From Clostridiales bacterium (GTDB taxonomy: Bacteria; Bacillota; Clostridia; Lachnospirales; WQUN01), in assembly GCA_031269465.1 (NCBI GenBank), contig JAISZB010000258.1:1-40969 (forward strand): 40,969 bases of DNA. Direction: 5' to 3'. Under the pieces are notes generated by a model. That model did not search any database and was not told where the DNA came from. It saw only the letters and a program-made list of their open reading frames with translations. The stretch's first letter is position 1. Every line of letters starts with the position of its first letter. Below, piece by piece: positions 8,340-15,657 of the stretch. Both the position numbers and the translations under genes were made by a program.

Positions 8340-8833
8340 CCTATTGTAATATCCTCTGCCAATTCTCCGTAAACCGGTTTTGTCTGCTTGATCATCCGAA
8401 GTATCCTGGGCCTGTTGTACCTTTGGATCATGATGAAGGGGATGTTCAAAAGCAGAGATATGTAAATCACAGTCAAAAACACCGACGCTTCGGCCCAAAT
8501 GGCAAAGAGGAACGATGCGGCGATTATGCTTTCATGAGTAAGCTCAGCCCGGCAGGACTCAATCACGTATATTTCTAAATATTCGTTATCAAATCTCTGA
8601 ATCTTCTTTTTGTAAAAGATGCTTTTGAAAAAGTCTCCGAGTTCAGGCAGGGAATTCTTCCACTTCTTTACCCTGAACAGCTTTTGGTAAATCGCCCCGC
8701 CTTTTTCCCAAGCCCTGGACCGGAAAATTCTGTTTCTGGGATTCAGCCACTTCAAAGGCAACGCCAAAGATGCAATGGTATTGGAAATGGAGAAAAAAAG
8801 AAAAAGAATCAAGTTGCTTATCAAGGAATCCAT
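8336..8833 (-). CDS. CrtO-like (glycosyl-diaponeurosporenoate) acyltransferase family
   Basis: A 165-aa integral membrane protein, the same size as staphylococcal CrtO, which acylates the sugar of staphyloxanthin. Family hallmarks are visible: VKKWKNSLPELGDFFK, the central ESCRAELTHE with the R-A-E-L-T-H core, and IMIQRYNRPRILRM near the C-terminus. Hydrophobic segments lie at about residues 5-25 and 103-135. SD GGAGG, 7 nt, ATG. The stop overlaps the start of the glycosyltransferase by 4 nt. No carotenoid genes (crtM/crtN) are in the window, so the likely substrate is another glycosylated lipid made by the coupled glycosyltransferase. That last point is inference. Confidence 0.75.
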   Translation of the reverse strand: MDSLISNLILFLFFSISNTIASLALPLKWLNPRNRIFRSRAWEKGGAIYQKLFRVKKWKNSLPELGDFFKSIFYKKKIQRFDNEYLEIYVIESCRAELTHESIIAASFLFAIWAEASVFLTVIYISLLLNIPFIMIQRYNRPRILRMIKQTKPVYGELAEDITIG

Positions 8834-8954
8834 ACCCTATCCTCCGCGATAAGAAATCTGGGCGTATGCTGAATATGCTGACGCGCAGTCCTTGCGTCTG
8901 TCCAGGGGCAACCAATAATCGCCTCAAAATCGCATTTTAAGCGCGAGCAAGTCA

Positions 8955-9060
8955 TATATACTGCTTTTCATATAAAATTACCTTTTTTGGAGCTTGATTA
9001 TACAGGCTTCAATGGATAATCAAGCTCCAAAAAAGTAACATTTGATGAAAAGCGGTATAT
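8955..9060. repeat. Type I palindromic element, short centre
   Basis: TATATACTGCTTTTCATA...TACCTTTTTTGGAGCTTGAT is mirrored by ATCAAGCTCCAAAAAAGTAA...ATGAAAAGCGGTATAT. The GCCGATATCGGC centre is missing, replaced by ACAGGCTTCAATGG. The two ends carry matched changes (CTGCTTTTCAT and ATGAAAAGCGG), so pairing is retained. It sits between the PAP2 gene and the CrtO-like gene. Confidence 0.85.
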
Positions 9061-9131
9061 GAGCTTTATCATGTTGAAACGGCGGCCTGCATTCTTCGCA
9101 GGAAAGGATGAGCCTGCTTGGAGCCGAGATT

Positions 9132-9854
9132 TCACTCAGCCCCTCGAAAGCCCGGAGCGCTTCGGGGGAAATTCATCTTGTAAAGGGATACGTAAAAAAC
9201 TGCTCCCACTATAAGCCCGCAAACTACATCAACTACGGAATGCTGCTTTATGAAGACTGTAGACATGCATATAATAGCGCAAAAAGAAATGGCAGCAGCT
9301 TTAACTACAGCCCTTTTCCTGCCTTCCCATGTGTGGATTATCGCAGCAGTCACCGCAACTGAGTTTATCACGTGTACGCTGGGGCAGACATTTGTCGGGG
9401 TATCGAATTTGTATACAATCTTCAAAGCCCATGAAAAAGGATCATTTCCAGTTATCGCCGGCCTGATGCTCACCGCGTTCGGAAAGAGCATGTAAAGCAT
9501 GTAAGCCAGGGACATTCCCGCGCCAAGGAACATTACGAGCTTGTAATAATTCTCTTTGGAACGGTGGCCTACATAAATCAGCCCCGCGGCTATGTACGCG
9601 AACCAGAGCAAGTATGGAATTACAAAAACGGGTATCAACGGAAGATCACGATCCAGCGGTATCTCAATGATATGCTCTGGCACCAGGTAAACCTCCAGGA
9701 GCTTGAACCACATTAATACTGGAAGCAAAGCCAGTATGGCGAAAAAGTGCCTGCGGCTTGATAGATATTCTTTGAACTTTTTTATTTGCCCCGCCTCCCA
9801 AGAGATGTTCTTTTGTATGCATATGCAGGCTGTGCCAGCATGCGCCTGACGCAC
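9132..9854 (-). CDS. PAP2-family phosphatase, membrane
   Basis: A polytopic protein of the PAP2 (type 2 phosphatidic acid phosphatase) superfamily, which dephosphorylates lipid phosphates at the outer membrane face. The second motif is PSVHVINS and the third is STVFIKQHSVVD. The latter has the His and Asp of the H-x3-D pair, in the form seen in inositol-phosphorylceramide-synthase-like PAP2 proteins. About six hydrophobic segments. The coordinates use the only canonical start in frame, GTG 9854, which has no good SD. The best SD (GGGAGG, 8 nt) precedes an in-frame ATA at 9785, which would give 217 aa beginning (M)KKFKEYLSSRRHFF. Context with the CrtO-like and glycosyltransferase genes suggests lipid remodelling. 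Confidence 0.8.
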   Translation of the reverse strand: MRQAHAGTACICIQKNISWEAGQIKKFKEYLSSRRHFFAILALLPVLMWFKLLEVYLVPEHIIEIPLDRDLPLIPVFVIPYLLWFAYIAAGLIYVGHRSKENYYKLVMFLGAGMSLAYMLYMLFPNAVSIRPAITGNDPFSWALKIVYKFDTPTNVCPSVHVINSVAVTAAIIHTWEGRKRAVVKAAAISFCAIICMSTVFIKQHSVVDVVCGLIVGAVFYVSLYKMNFPRSAPGFRGAE

Positions 9855-9894
9855 CGGTTTGAGAACTCGCCAGCCCGCTTTGCGAGACGACTAT

Positions 9895-10029
9895 TATACT
9901 GATTTTCATAGAAAACCGCCTTTTTTGGAGCTTGATTATACAGCGAGTGCGAAATGCAGGATCGGCATTTCGCACAACTCAATGGACAGCCAAGCTTCAA
10001 AAAAGGAACATTTGATGAAAATCGGTATA
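9895..10029. repeat. Type I palindromic element, 135 bp
   Basis: An almost full copy. Left terminus TATACTGATTTTCATAGAAA, arm TTTTTTGGAGCTTGATTATA, centre GCGAGTGCGAAATGC..GGCATTTCGCAC, right arm AAGCTTCAAAAAAGGAACAT and terminus TTGATGAAAATCGGTATA. It has exactly the same length as the copy at 38918. TA dinucleotides border both ends. Confidence 0.9.
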
Positions 10030-10077
10030 GCTTCAATATCGGAAAGCGCTGATTTCATCGGCAGCGATGCGCCATGT

Positions 10078-10460
10078 TCATACTGATTTGCATATGAAAG
10101 CTCCTGTTGTGAGTGGACAGTCAAGCCCTAAGGCATGCTGGCTTGCAGTCAAACGCAACGATTTTGGGGTAGGATCATCCACTTTCGCATTGCAAGCAGA
10201 TTTGCAGTCATAGCAACGATTTTAGAGCTTGACTGTCCACTATGACCAAGCTCCAAAATCAGAACTTTAGTATGAAAACAGCCGCATGATTAAATAATCT
10301 ATAAAGATTCAACAGGCGATAAATACATCATCAGCGGTGAAGCGCAGCGTCATAGAAGGTTCATATGCAAATCAGTATATAATCCGACCCCAAAATCGGA
10401 ACTTTCAAATGCAAATCATTGCAGGCGGTTCATTCGGCTGCAAATCGGCATGTTAAGCCT
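10078..10460. repeat. Composite cluster of type II element pieces
   Basis: Several type II motifs overlap here: ACTGATTTGCATATGAAAGC and GTGGACAGTCAAGCC near 10080-10126, GCAGTCAAACGCAACGATTT and its near-repeat GCAGTCATAGCAACGATTTT (10146 and 10207), an inverted GAGCTTGACTGTCCAC, and near 10366-10455 the ends ATATGCAAATCAGTATA and CTGCAAATCGGCATG. The arrangement suggests elements inserted into one another and then rearranged. Confidence 0.5.
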
Positions 10461-10491
10461 GATTTTAAGGCCGCGGCAGGTGCAAGAACGC

Positions 10492-10530
10492 AACCCCCGC
10501 TGATGTCCGGCGGGGGTTGAGCTTGTTTTT
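10492..10530 (+). terminator. Rho-independent terminator with no obvious gene
   Basis: A 9-bp GC-rich stem (AACCCCCGC with GCGGGGGTT), 9-nt loop, then GAGCTTGTTTTT. No plus-strand gene precedes it. It may end a small RNA or belong to the transcript of the minus-strand promoter at 10589-10617, in which case the hairpin is structural. Confidence 0.6.
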
Positions 10531-10588
10531 CACGCCATGGAAAAACCAACCGCATTGCTATCTATAGTTTTTTTGTCCACTGCAAATA

Positions 10589-10617
10589 ATAGTAGCATCG
10601 CGCTCTAACATTGTCAA
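10589..10617 (-). promoter_or_regulatory. Sigma-A-type promoter pointing left, no adjacent gene
   Basis: On the minus strand, TTGACA (10617-10612), a 17-bp spacer, TACTAT (10594-10589). The -35 is a consensus match and the spacing is optimal. The nearest gene in that direction is the PAP2 gene about 730 bp away. It may drive a small RNA containing the hairpin at 10492-10518, or give the PAP2 gene a long repeat-filled leader. Confidence 0.5.
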
Positions 10618-10922
10618 TATTCAAATGATGGCAGCAAATGCGCTGTTATCCGGCCTGCTTATGAAGGCTTCCAGTTGCATTCGACCGCAAGCCGGCATGT
10701 GCCCGGGCATTAAGCAGGCGTTTGCGCCAATCAAAGATCCCCGGGCGCCATTGCCTGTTAGACGCAAAAATATATACGCAGCAAAATCGGTATAGTTTAT
10801 GAACAAGAAATGGAAATTGCTGCTTTAGAGTTTTTGGATTCGTCTTGCGCAACCGGATCACTATATTCAAAGGGAGCTTCAGCGCGCCAGAAAGCTGCAA
10901 GGCGCGCCAGCGCGCCGCGGCG
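10618..10922. other. Intergenic stretch, nothing supported
   Basis: Several short overlapping frames exist here but none has an SD or recognisable product. A terminal fragment of a palindromic element (GCAAAATCGGTATAG) lies near 10780-10795. Confidence 0.4.
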
Positions 10923-11744
10923 TCAGAAAACCGCAGCCTTGACGAAGCATTCAAAGCTCTTGCCGCTGGCCTCTCCCTGGAAATAGTATGCGGGTTGAAC
11001 TATGCTGTCGTCGTAGATGCATACCAGCTCGCAGCTTTTAATGCTGACGGTTTCTTCGCGGTCGAGATCAGGAAGCCCAAAAAAGGCTTCCTTCATCGAC
11101 TTTATTTGGCAGCTTCCAACTTTATCGTACTGCACCGCATAGTAGTCAAGGCTGATTAGCCTCCCATGCCTGTCTATTGAGGCTTCATTGCTGAAGGCGT
11201 AGTTTTTCAAGCTGCTTATCCTGTTTATGAAGGCTATTTTATAGACGTCTCCGTCGAAATGAACCTGGGCTTCTTCATAGAACAGAACCAGGCGCCTTGC
11301 GGATATGAATTCGACCGCCTTCATAATCGCCTCTTCGTCCGACTTCAATTCGTATTCGTCGGAAAAACCGCTAGGCGCCGCTTCAAAATGCACTTGATTT
11401 ATAGCCCTGTCTATCTTTACGACTCCTCCGGAACCGCTGAAAATATATGAGTTCTCATCTTCTTCGGCGTCTTCTATCTCTATGAAGCGCTGCGCGTACG
11501 TCGTGGCCATATTGAAGTCGTCTTGCCTGTACTTGACCATATAGCAGCCGATTCGCCCTTTGTTGGACTCTTCAAGCTCAATTTCAAGCAGATATGCCCC
11601 TTTTCCGTCCGTTTCGAAATCCTGCGCGGCCAGGCTTGCCCCTGCATTCGCCCTTGACAAGGCTCGCGCGTCAAACCATTGAGACTTTGCCAAAGCCGCG
11701 ATGACCGCAGCCGCGATGACCGGAATTATAGATTTCTTGTTCAT
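10923..11744 (-). CDS. YycI-like membrane-anchored protein
   Basis: A 273-aa protein with an N-terminal membrane anchor (MNKKSIIPVIAAAVIAALAK) and an extracytoplasmic mixed alpha/beta region. The C-terminal half (NEASIDRHGRLISLDYYAV, then SMKEAFFGL, ELVCIYDD, VQPAYYFQGEASG, FECFVKAAVF) follows the pattern of the YycI regulatory domain. In that pattern a strand of the form xxGxxxSxDYxxV precedes an EAL-type helix and a final PAYY strand. YycH/YycI modulate the WalK kinase in Bacillus. No kinase or regulator is adjacent here, so the role is open. The start is ATG 11744, with GGGGTGGG 4 nt upstream; the 22 codons before it are leader sequence. Confidence 0.5.
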   Translation of the reverse strand: MNKKSIIPVIAAAVIAALAKSQWFDARALSRANAGASLAAQDFETDGKGAYLLEIELEESNKGRIGCYMVKYRQDDFNMATTYAQRFIEIEDAEEDENSYIFSGSGGVVKIDRAINQVHFEAAPSGFSDEYELKSDEEAIMKAVEFISARRLVLFYEEAQVHFDGDVYKIAFINRISSLKNYAFSNEASIDRHGRLISLDYYAVQYDKVGSCQIKSMKEAFFGLPDLDREETVSIKSCELVCIYDDSIVQPAYYFQGEASGKSFECFVKAAVF

Positions 11745-11780
11745 TGATCCCACCCCTTCATTGCATAATGGAATTCCCTT

Positions 11781-11786
11781 ATTATA
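11781..11786 (-). promoter_or_regulatory. -10 element for the YycI-like gene
   Basis: A consensus TATAAT on the minus strand lies 36 bp upstream of the ATG at 11744. A -35 is poor: GTTTGA with a 16-bp spacer is the best I see. Confidence 0.4.
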
Positions 11787-11903
11787 CCCAAAAATATCCT
11801 TATCAAACATATTGAGGAATTCTTAGGCCAAGGCATTGGAAAAATCCGAAATTCATGGAGCAATCGAGCTTATTTTGACATTTTTTAAAATAAATTCGTT
11901 GGT

Positions 11904-11932
11904 TTGTCAAAAAATTTCCATGGGCATACTCT
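11904..11932 (+). promoter_or_regulatory. Sigma-A-type promoter for the alpha/beta hydrolase
   Basis: TTGTCA (11904-11909), 17-bp spacer, TACTCT (11927-11932). It lies 83 bp before the ATG at 12016 and is divergent from the YycI-like gene. Confidence 0.45.
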
Positions 11933-12015
11933 AAGAGTAAAAGCGGAAGCGGGAGTGCGATTTGTCCGCATTCCTCGCAAATGCGCTTCAATAAAGAGCA
12001 TCGGGGGGTGATGTT

Positions 12016-13008
12016 ATGAAAAATGAGAAATGGCAGGTCAGGATGCTTCCCATCTTAATCAGCCTGCCTTGCATCCTCGGAAGCGCGGCGCTTCTATTGG
12101 CTAAGGCGGCGCATTACTGCTGCGATTTGATACTGATGCGCGGGGGCAAGAACTTTATGCAGGTTCATGCCGCAGACGCGCCCGAAACAGCCTTGATTGC
12201 GTTCGATAACGAGCAAAACGGGGAGGAGGTTGATAGATGGGCGAAAAGCGTAGCCAGCCGAGAGATGAGGATCACATCCCATGACGGGCTGTCCCTCTAT
12301 GCTTTGAACTGCACGCAGGAACCGCAGTCTCACAGCTGGGCTGTTGTGGTTCACGGATACTCCGGTACTGGATTTGAAATGAATTCAATTGCGAAGCGCT
12401 TTCATGACATGGGCTTTAACGTCCTCCTGCCTGACTGCAGAGGGCACGGCAAGAGCGAAGGCTCATACATCGGCATGGGCTGGCATGACCGAATGGATAT
12501 ACTGGGATGGGTCGAAAAGATAACATCATTGGATCCTAAAAGCAATATAGTCCTCTACGGCTTGTCCATGGGGGCCGCCGCAGTGCTGATGGCTTCAGGG
12601 GAGCAGCTTCCGAAAAACATCAAGTGCCTGATAGAGGACTGCGGATACACTTCAGTGGATGACGAGTTTTCATATCATTTGAAAGAAAATCTTCATTTGC
12701 CCAAATTTCCTCTCATGAACGCTTTGGATTGGCTTTGCAGCAAAAAAAACGGCTATCACCTAAAAGAAGCGTCCGCGATTGAGCAGCTTAAAAAGTGCAA
12801 GATCCCGATTCTCATAATTCACGGGGAAATGGACCGCTTTGTGCCCACCGACATGGCTTACAAGCTCTATAACGCCGCAGAGTGCCCGAAGGAAATCTTT
12901 ATCGTTCCGAACGCCGGGCACGGAGTTTCTGAAGCCGTATCCAGGCAGTTGTACTGGGAGCGGGTAAGCGGGTTTGTAAACAGGGCAATCAAGGGTGAGA
13001 ATGTGTAA
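12016..13008 (+). CDS. Alpha/beta hydrolase (serine aminopeptidase-like), membrane-anchored
   Basis: A 330-aa alpha/beta-hydrolase-fold protein. Residues about 10-32 form a hydrophobic anchor (LPILISLPCILGSAALLLA). The oxyanion strand is AVVVHGYSGTG, the nucleophile elbow is LYGLSMGAAAV (Ser in G-L-S-M-G), the acid is in IIHGEMDRFVP and the catalytic His in NAGHG. This resembles the YqkD/BAAT-like group of Bacillota hydrolases; the substrate is unknown. SD GGGGGGTGATG a few nt before the ATG. Confidence 0.85.
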   Translation: MKNEKWQVRMLPILISLPCILGSAALLLAKAAHYCCDLILMRGGKNFMQVHAADAPETALIAFDNEQNGEEVDRWAKSVASREMRITSHDGLSLYALNCTQEPQSHSWAVVVHGYSGTGFEMNSIAKRFHDMGFNVLLPDCRGHGKSEGSYIGMGWHDRMDILGWVEKITSLDPKSNIVLYGLSMGAAAVLMASGEQLPKNIKCLIEDCGYTSVDDEFSYHLKENLHLPKFPLMNALDWLCSKKNGYHLKEASAIEQLKKCKIPILIIHGEMDRFVPTDMAYKLYNAAECPKEIFIVPNAGHGVSEAVSRQLYWERVSGFVNRAIKGENV

Positions 13009-13064
13009 TAATTGTGAAATATGTTGTCATCGGCGTTAATTCTGGCAAAAAAACATTTTTAATA

Positions 13065-13093
13065 TTGACTTTCTTGATTATTCGCTATATAAT
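13065..13093 (+). promoter_or_regulatory. Strong sigma-A promoter upstream of the leader and peptide gene
   Basis: TTGACT (13065-13070), exactly 17 bp, then consensus TATAAT (13088-13093). Predicted transcription start is near 13100. It is the best promoter match in the window. Confidence 0.8.
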
Positions 13094-13099
13094 TACACT

Positions 13100-13638
13100 A
13101 TCTTCCATGGTTACTGGTTTTCACTCCAATCTCCATTGCCATGCCTTTCAGACAAACTGCAACGTTTAAACGGCTGTAAACGTCAGGATTGTGAGCCTCG
13201 CCCGATGATTTTGCTGTTTTTAGCCCAGGACGCAGGAAACATGCTTATTTGGCAGGCACAATGCCAGATGTTGCAGAAAATGTAAAATGGAGGCTTTCTA
13301 CTAAAGAAGAAGCCTGCAGACACGAATGAAGCCGCCGCTTGCGGCGGCTTGCTTCATGCCTTATAGGCGCGACTCTTCAGGTTCTTCGTTAAGCATTATC
13401 GGTGCTTCTAGCGCAACTGGAAAATTACGCCTAATGCGGAAAAAGGAATGTGAGTTCTTAGACAGGGCTTAAGGCTCCTCATTTTCCTATAACCCGGAAA
13501 TCAACAGGAAAAAGCTTGCGATGATTGGAGTTAAGTGAATCTATTGAGAAGCCGCACACGCTTTAGCAGAAGGATTTGACGTTAGAATAGTGGAATTTCG
13601 GAGCCAAGCAGTTTTGCGGCAGAAAGGCGGAAATGTTC
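13100..13638 (+). other. Long transcribed leader or candidate structured RNA
   Basis: About 540 nt lie between the strong promoter and the peptide start with no credible ORF. Hairpins are visible: ACGTTTA/TAAACGT (around 13158-13179), TGGCA/TGCCA (13251-13267) and a GC-rich stem GAAGCCGCCGC TTGC GGCGGCTTGCTTC near 13328. None is followed by a T tract. I do not recognise 6S RNA, tmRNA, RNase P RNA, SRP RNA, a T-box or a common riboswitch here. It could be an independent ncRNA or a regulatory leader for the peptide. Confidence 0.35.
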
Positions 13639-13818
13639 ATGTCGAAATTGAAAGCCACAGGATTCAAAGTGTTGCAAGAAAAGGACGCCATCGCAATCAA
13701 CGGAGGCGCCCAGCTGGGATACAAGTACATGACATGCGGAACGTACTATATGTCGAAGGCAACCACAATTATCCAAGGTTACAAAGTGCTGGTCAATCGC
13801 CTGGTCAAGCTGGGCTGA
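13639..13818 (+). CDS. Double-glycine leader peptide, bacteriocin/pheromone-like
   Basis: A 59-aa peptide. Its first 23 residues end in IAINGG and fit the double-glycine leader cleaved by C39-peptidase ABC transporters: Leu at -12, Asp at -8, Ile at -4, Gly at -2 and -1. The predicted mature part is 36 residues (AQLGYKYMTCGTYYMSKATT, then 16 more ending NRLVKLG), aromatic-rich, cationic and with a single Cys. This suits a class II bacteriocin or signalling peptide. The start is ATG 13639 because AGGCGG lies 8 nt upstream; the ATG two codons earlier is too close to the SD. A terminator follows 94 bp downstream. No transporter, immunity or maturation gene is recognisable nearby. Confidence 0.6.
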   Translation: MSKLKATGFKVLQEKDAIAINGGAQLGYKYMTCGTYYMSKATTIIQGYKVLVNRLVKLG

Positions 13819-13911
13819 TCACAACTTTTCCGCCATGGCGGCTTTAAAGCCGCGTGATCTGGTGCCAGAGGCGCAGGCGCCCCGGCAGTCAGCCGTGATT
13901 TAAAATAGCAA

Positions 13912-13956
13912 AAAAACGCCCGCAACCTTGCACTTGACAAGGATGCGGGCGTTTTT
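13912..13956. terminator. Bidirectional terminator between peptide gene and 14016 gene
   Basis: A 19-bp stem (AAAAACGCCCGCAACCTTG with CAAGGATGCGGGCGTTTTT, one mismatch) and a 7-nt loop, with T runs on both strands. It closes the plus-strand peptide transcript and the minus-strand gene 14016-14516. Confidence 0.9.
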
Positions 13957-14015
13957 ATTTAGGCAGGCAATGCCCTTGCGCTCCTGCATTTTAAGGATAT
14001 GGGTCAATTTACCCT

Positions 14016-14516
14016 TCATTCGCCGCATTCAGCCTGCTTTCTTGTAAGCAGGATATCCAAAATGTTCGGATCGCTTTGTATATGCCGTATCCATATGCGC
14101 TTGCCGAGGGTTTTGCCCATATATTTCGCGAGTTCAGACAAATCCTCGCTTCTGTTGCCTATGTAAGCCACTCTCATAAGCTCGTTGGTGAGGACTTTCA
14201 CATTGGTCACCACAATATGAGGGCTGCCTTTGGTATACTCTCTGGCCATCTCAAGGGCTTGCTGCTCGGCGCTGCAGATGGCGTATCTGGATCCTGCCCT
14301 TCTCTGGGCCTTCATGCGCTCTCTTTGGATCCAGAATGTGTGATCCAGCTTTTGAAGCATGCTGCATTTCTTTTCCAGGCAGCAGTGTTCCCGAAGAAGC
14401 TTTGTCGTCAAATAGCCCTTGTGCTCTGAGCACCAGCAGTAGCCTATGTGCTTTTCACGCTTGCGTCTAACCCCGTCAACACATATTTCGGGATGCTTCT
14501 CGATGTGTCGAAGCAT
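14016..14516 (-). CDS. Cys/His-rich protein of unknown function
   Basis: A 166-aa protein that I do not recognise. The N-terminal half has closely spaced metal-ligand candidates: YCWCSEHKGYL, then REHCCLEKKC and a further HTFW (pattern C-x-C-x2-H ... H-C-C-x4-C). This suggests a zinc-binding module. The C-terminal half (HIVVTNVKVLTNELMRVAYI and ELAKYMGKTLGKRIWIRHI) alternates strands and helices. The start is ATG 14516: AGGTGA lies 6 nt upstream. The frame also has a TTG two codons earlier. It is convergent with the peptide gene and ends at the shared terminator. Confidence 0.7.
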   Translation of the reverse strand: MLRHIEKHPEICVDGVRRKREKHIGYCWCSEHKGYLTTKLLREHCCLEKKCSMLQKLDHTFWIQRERMKAQRRAGSRYAICSAEQQALEMAREYTKGSPHIVVTNVKVLTNELMRVAYIGNRSEDLSELAKYMGKTLGKRIWIRHIQSDPNILDILLTRKQAECGE

Positions 14517-14522
14517 CTGCAA

Positions 14523-15650
14523 TCACCTCGCTTTTCATATCGCTAGCGCGTCCTAATCGCCTTTTTCGCGGCTAATGGCTGGTAAGCTGCAAGCCGCGAC
14601 AGTCTTCAGCCGAAGGCTTTTCGGCTTTCTCCTGGCTCTTGCAGCCAGGCTTTCATTCGCCCCCATGTTTTTGGGATGGCTTAAGCGGCGTCTTAAACCT
14701 CCCGGCCTTTACGCCTGTCATTGGCTCAAGCTCCGCGCGAATGCCAATGCAAACCGCACTTGGCGCCTCGCCCGCATCCAGCTGTTGATATGCAAACGCC
14801 AAAGCCTCAGCGGCCGAGACAACGCCGCCATAAGGCAGAAACTTCTCGAAAAGGCCGCAGGGACGCATTCAAAGACAATCTAGCCCGCCGCATCTTGCGA
14901 ATGGCTTTGAAGATGCCGCTCATTTCAGGCGCGTCCCAAGGAAGTGAACTGCCATTGCCGCAGGCAGTGGCGCCCTGCCTTCGCTTTGGAGCCAAAGGGG
15001 TTGGAAGCTCCAAAAAAGCAGCAGGCAATGGCATTCTATTAATAATTACGCAGCTTTTGCTAAAATGTTTTTAAAAATCTCTTTTAAACATTTCAATAAT
15101 GTTACATTATTATTAAAATCCTCTCATTTTCAAAACTCCTTTGTTTATGCCGCTTCCCGGAGATAAACCCACTAAATATGAGTTAGGGAAAGCACATTAT
15201 TTTATTACGAAATATTTCTAAATGTTACGAATTCGAAATAAAATCTAAAAATTTAAAGTCTCTTTGCTCTAATCTTTATTAAGCTTGATCCTATAATTAA
15301 ATTATATTTATGAACAAGCCCTGCTGCCACAGAATAATAAAAAAAATTTCCTGAGCGGCGTCGCGTTATTTTGCAATTCGAGCGTCCATTTTACGGTTAT
15401 GCTGGGAAGCAGTCATAATGACGCTATGATGCTCTAAAGATGCATGCTGCATTTTCTGCAGCTTTGAGTCCAATTATTATTGCCTTAGCCACAGAGCATC
15501 TCTAAATTCTCTCCTCGCTCAGTTTAACGCATGTCTGCTTAAATTCTAATAAAAATGCTATGGCGTTTTTATGGAATATATGATAAATTAGATAAAGAGA
15601 AAAATTGCCTTTGAGCCGGCTCAAGAAAAGCCGGGCATTGTCTAAGGTGG
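14523..15650. other. Gene-free stretch upstream of pyrH
   Basis: 14575-15040 is GC-rich with several short overlapping frames on both strands (for example minus 14653-14868, with LFEKFLPYGGVVSAAEALAF). None has an SD, and the protein-like patches sit in different frames, so it may be a decayed gene. 15040-15330 is very AT-rich. A stem (GAGCCGGCTC) lies just before the pyrH SD. No tsf or rpsB, the usual pyrH neighbours, is present. Confidence 0.4.
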
Positions 15651-15657
15651 GACATGG

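Noticed and set aside
10018..10086. Short frame starting MKIGIASIS at the end of a palindromic element
   Set aside because: The SD and ATG are part of the repeat, and the frame ends after 22 codons.
13325..13360. GC-rich hairpin as a terminator inside the leader
   Set aside because: No T tract follows; it is more likely a structural element.
14653..15034. Two minus-strand frames with protein-like patches (71 and 75 codons)
   Set aside because: No SD, different frames and no recognised family. At best a decayed gene; described in the gap entry.
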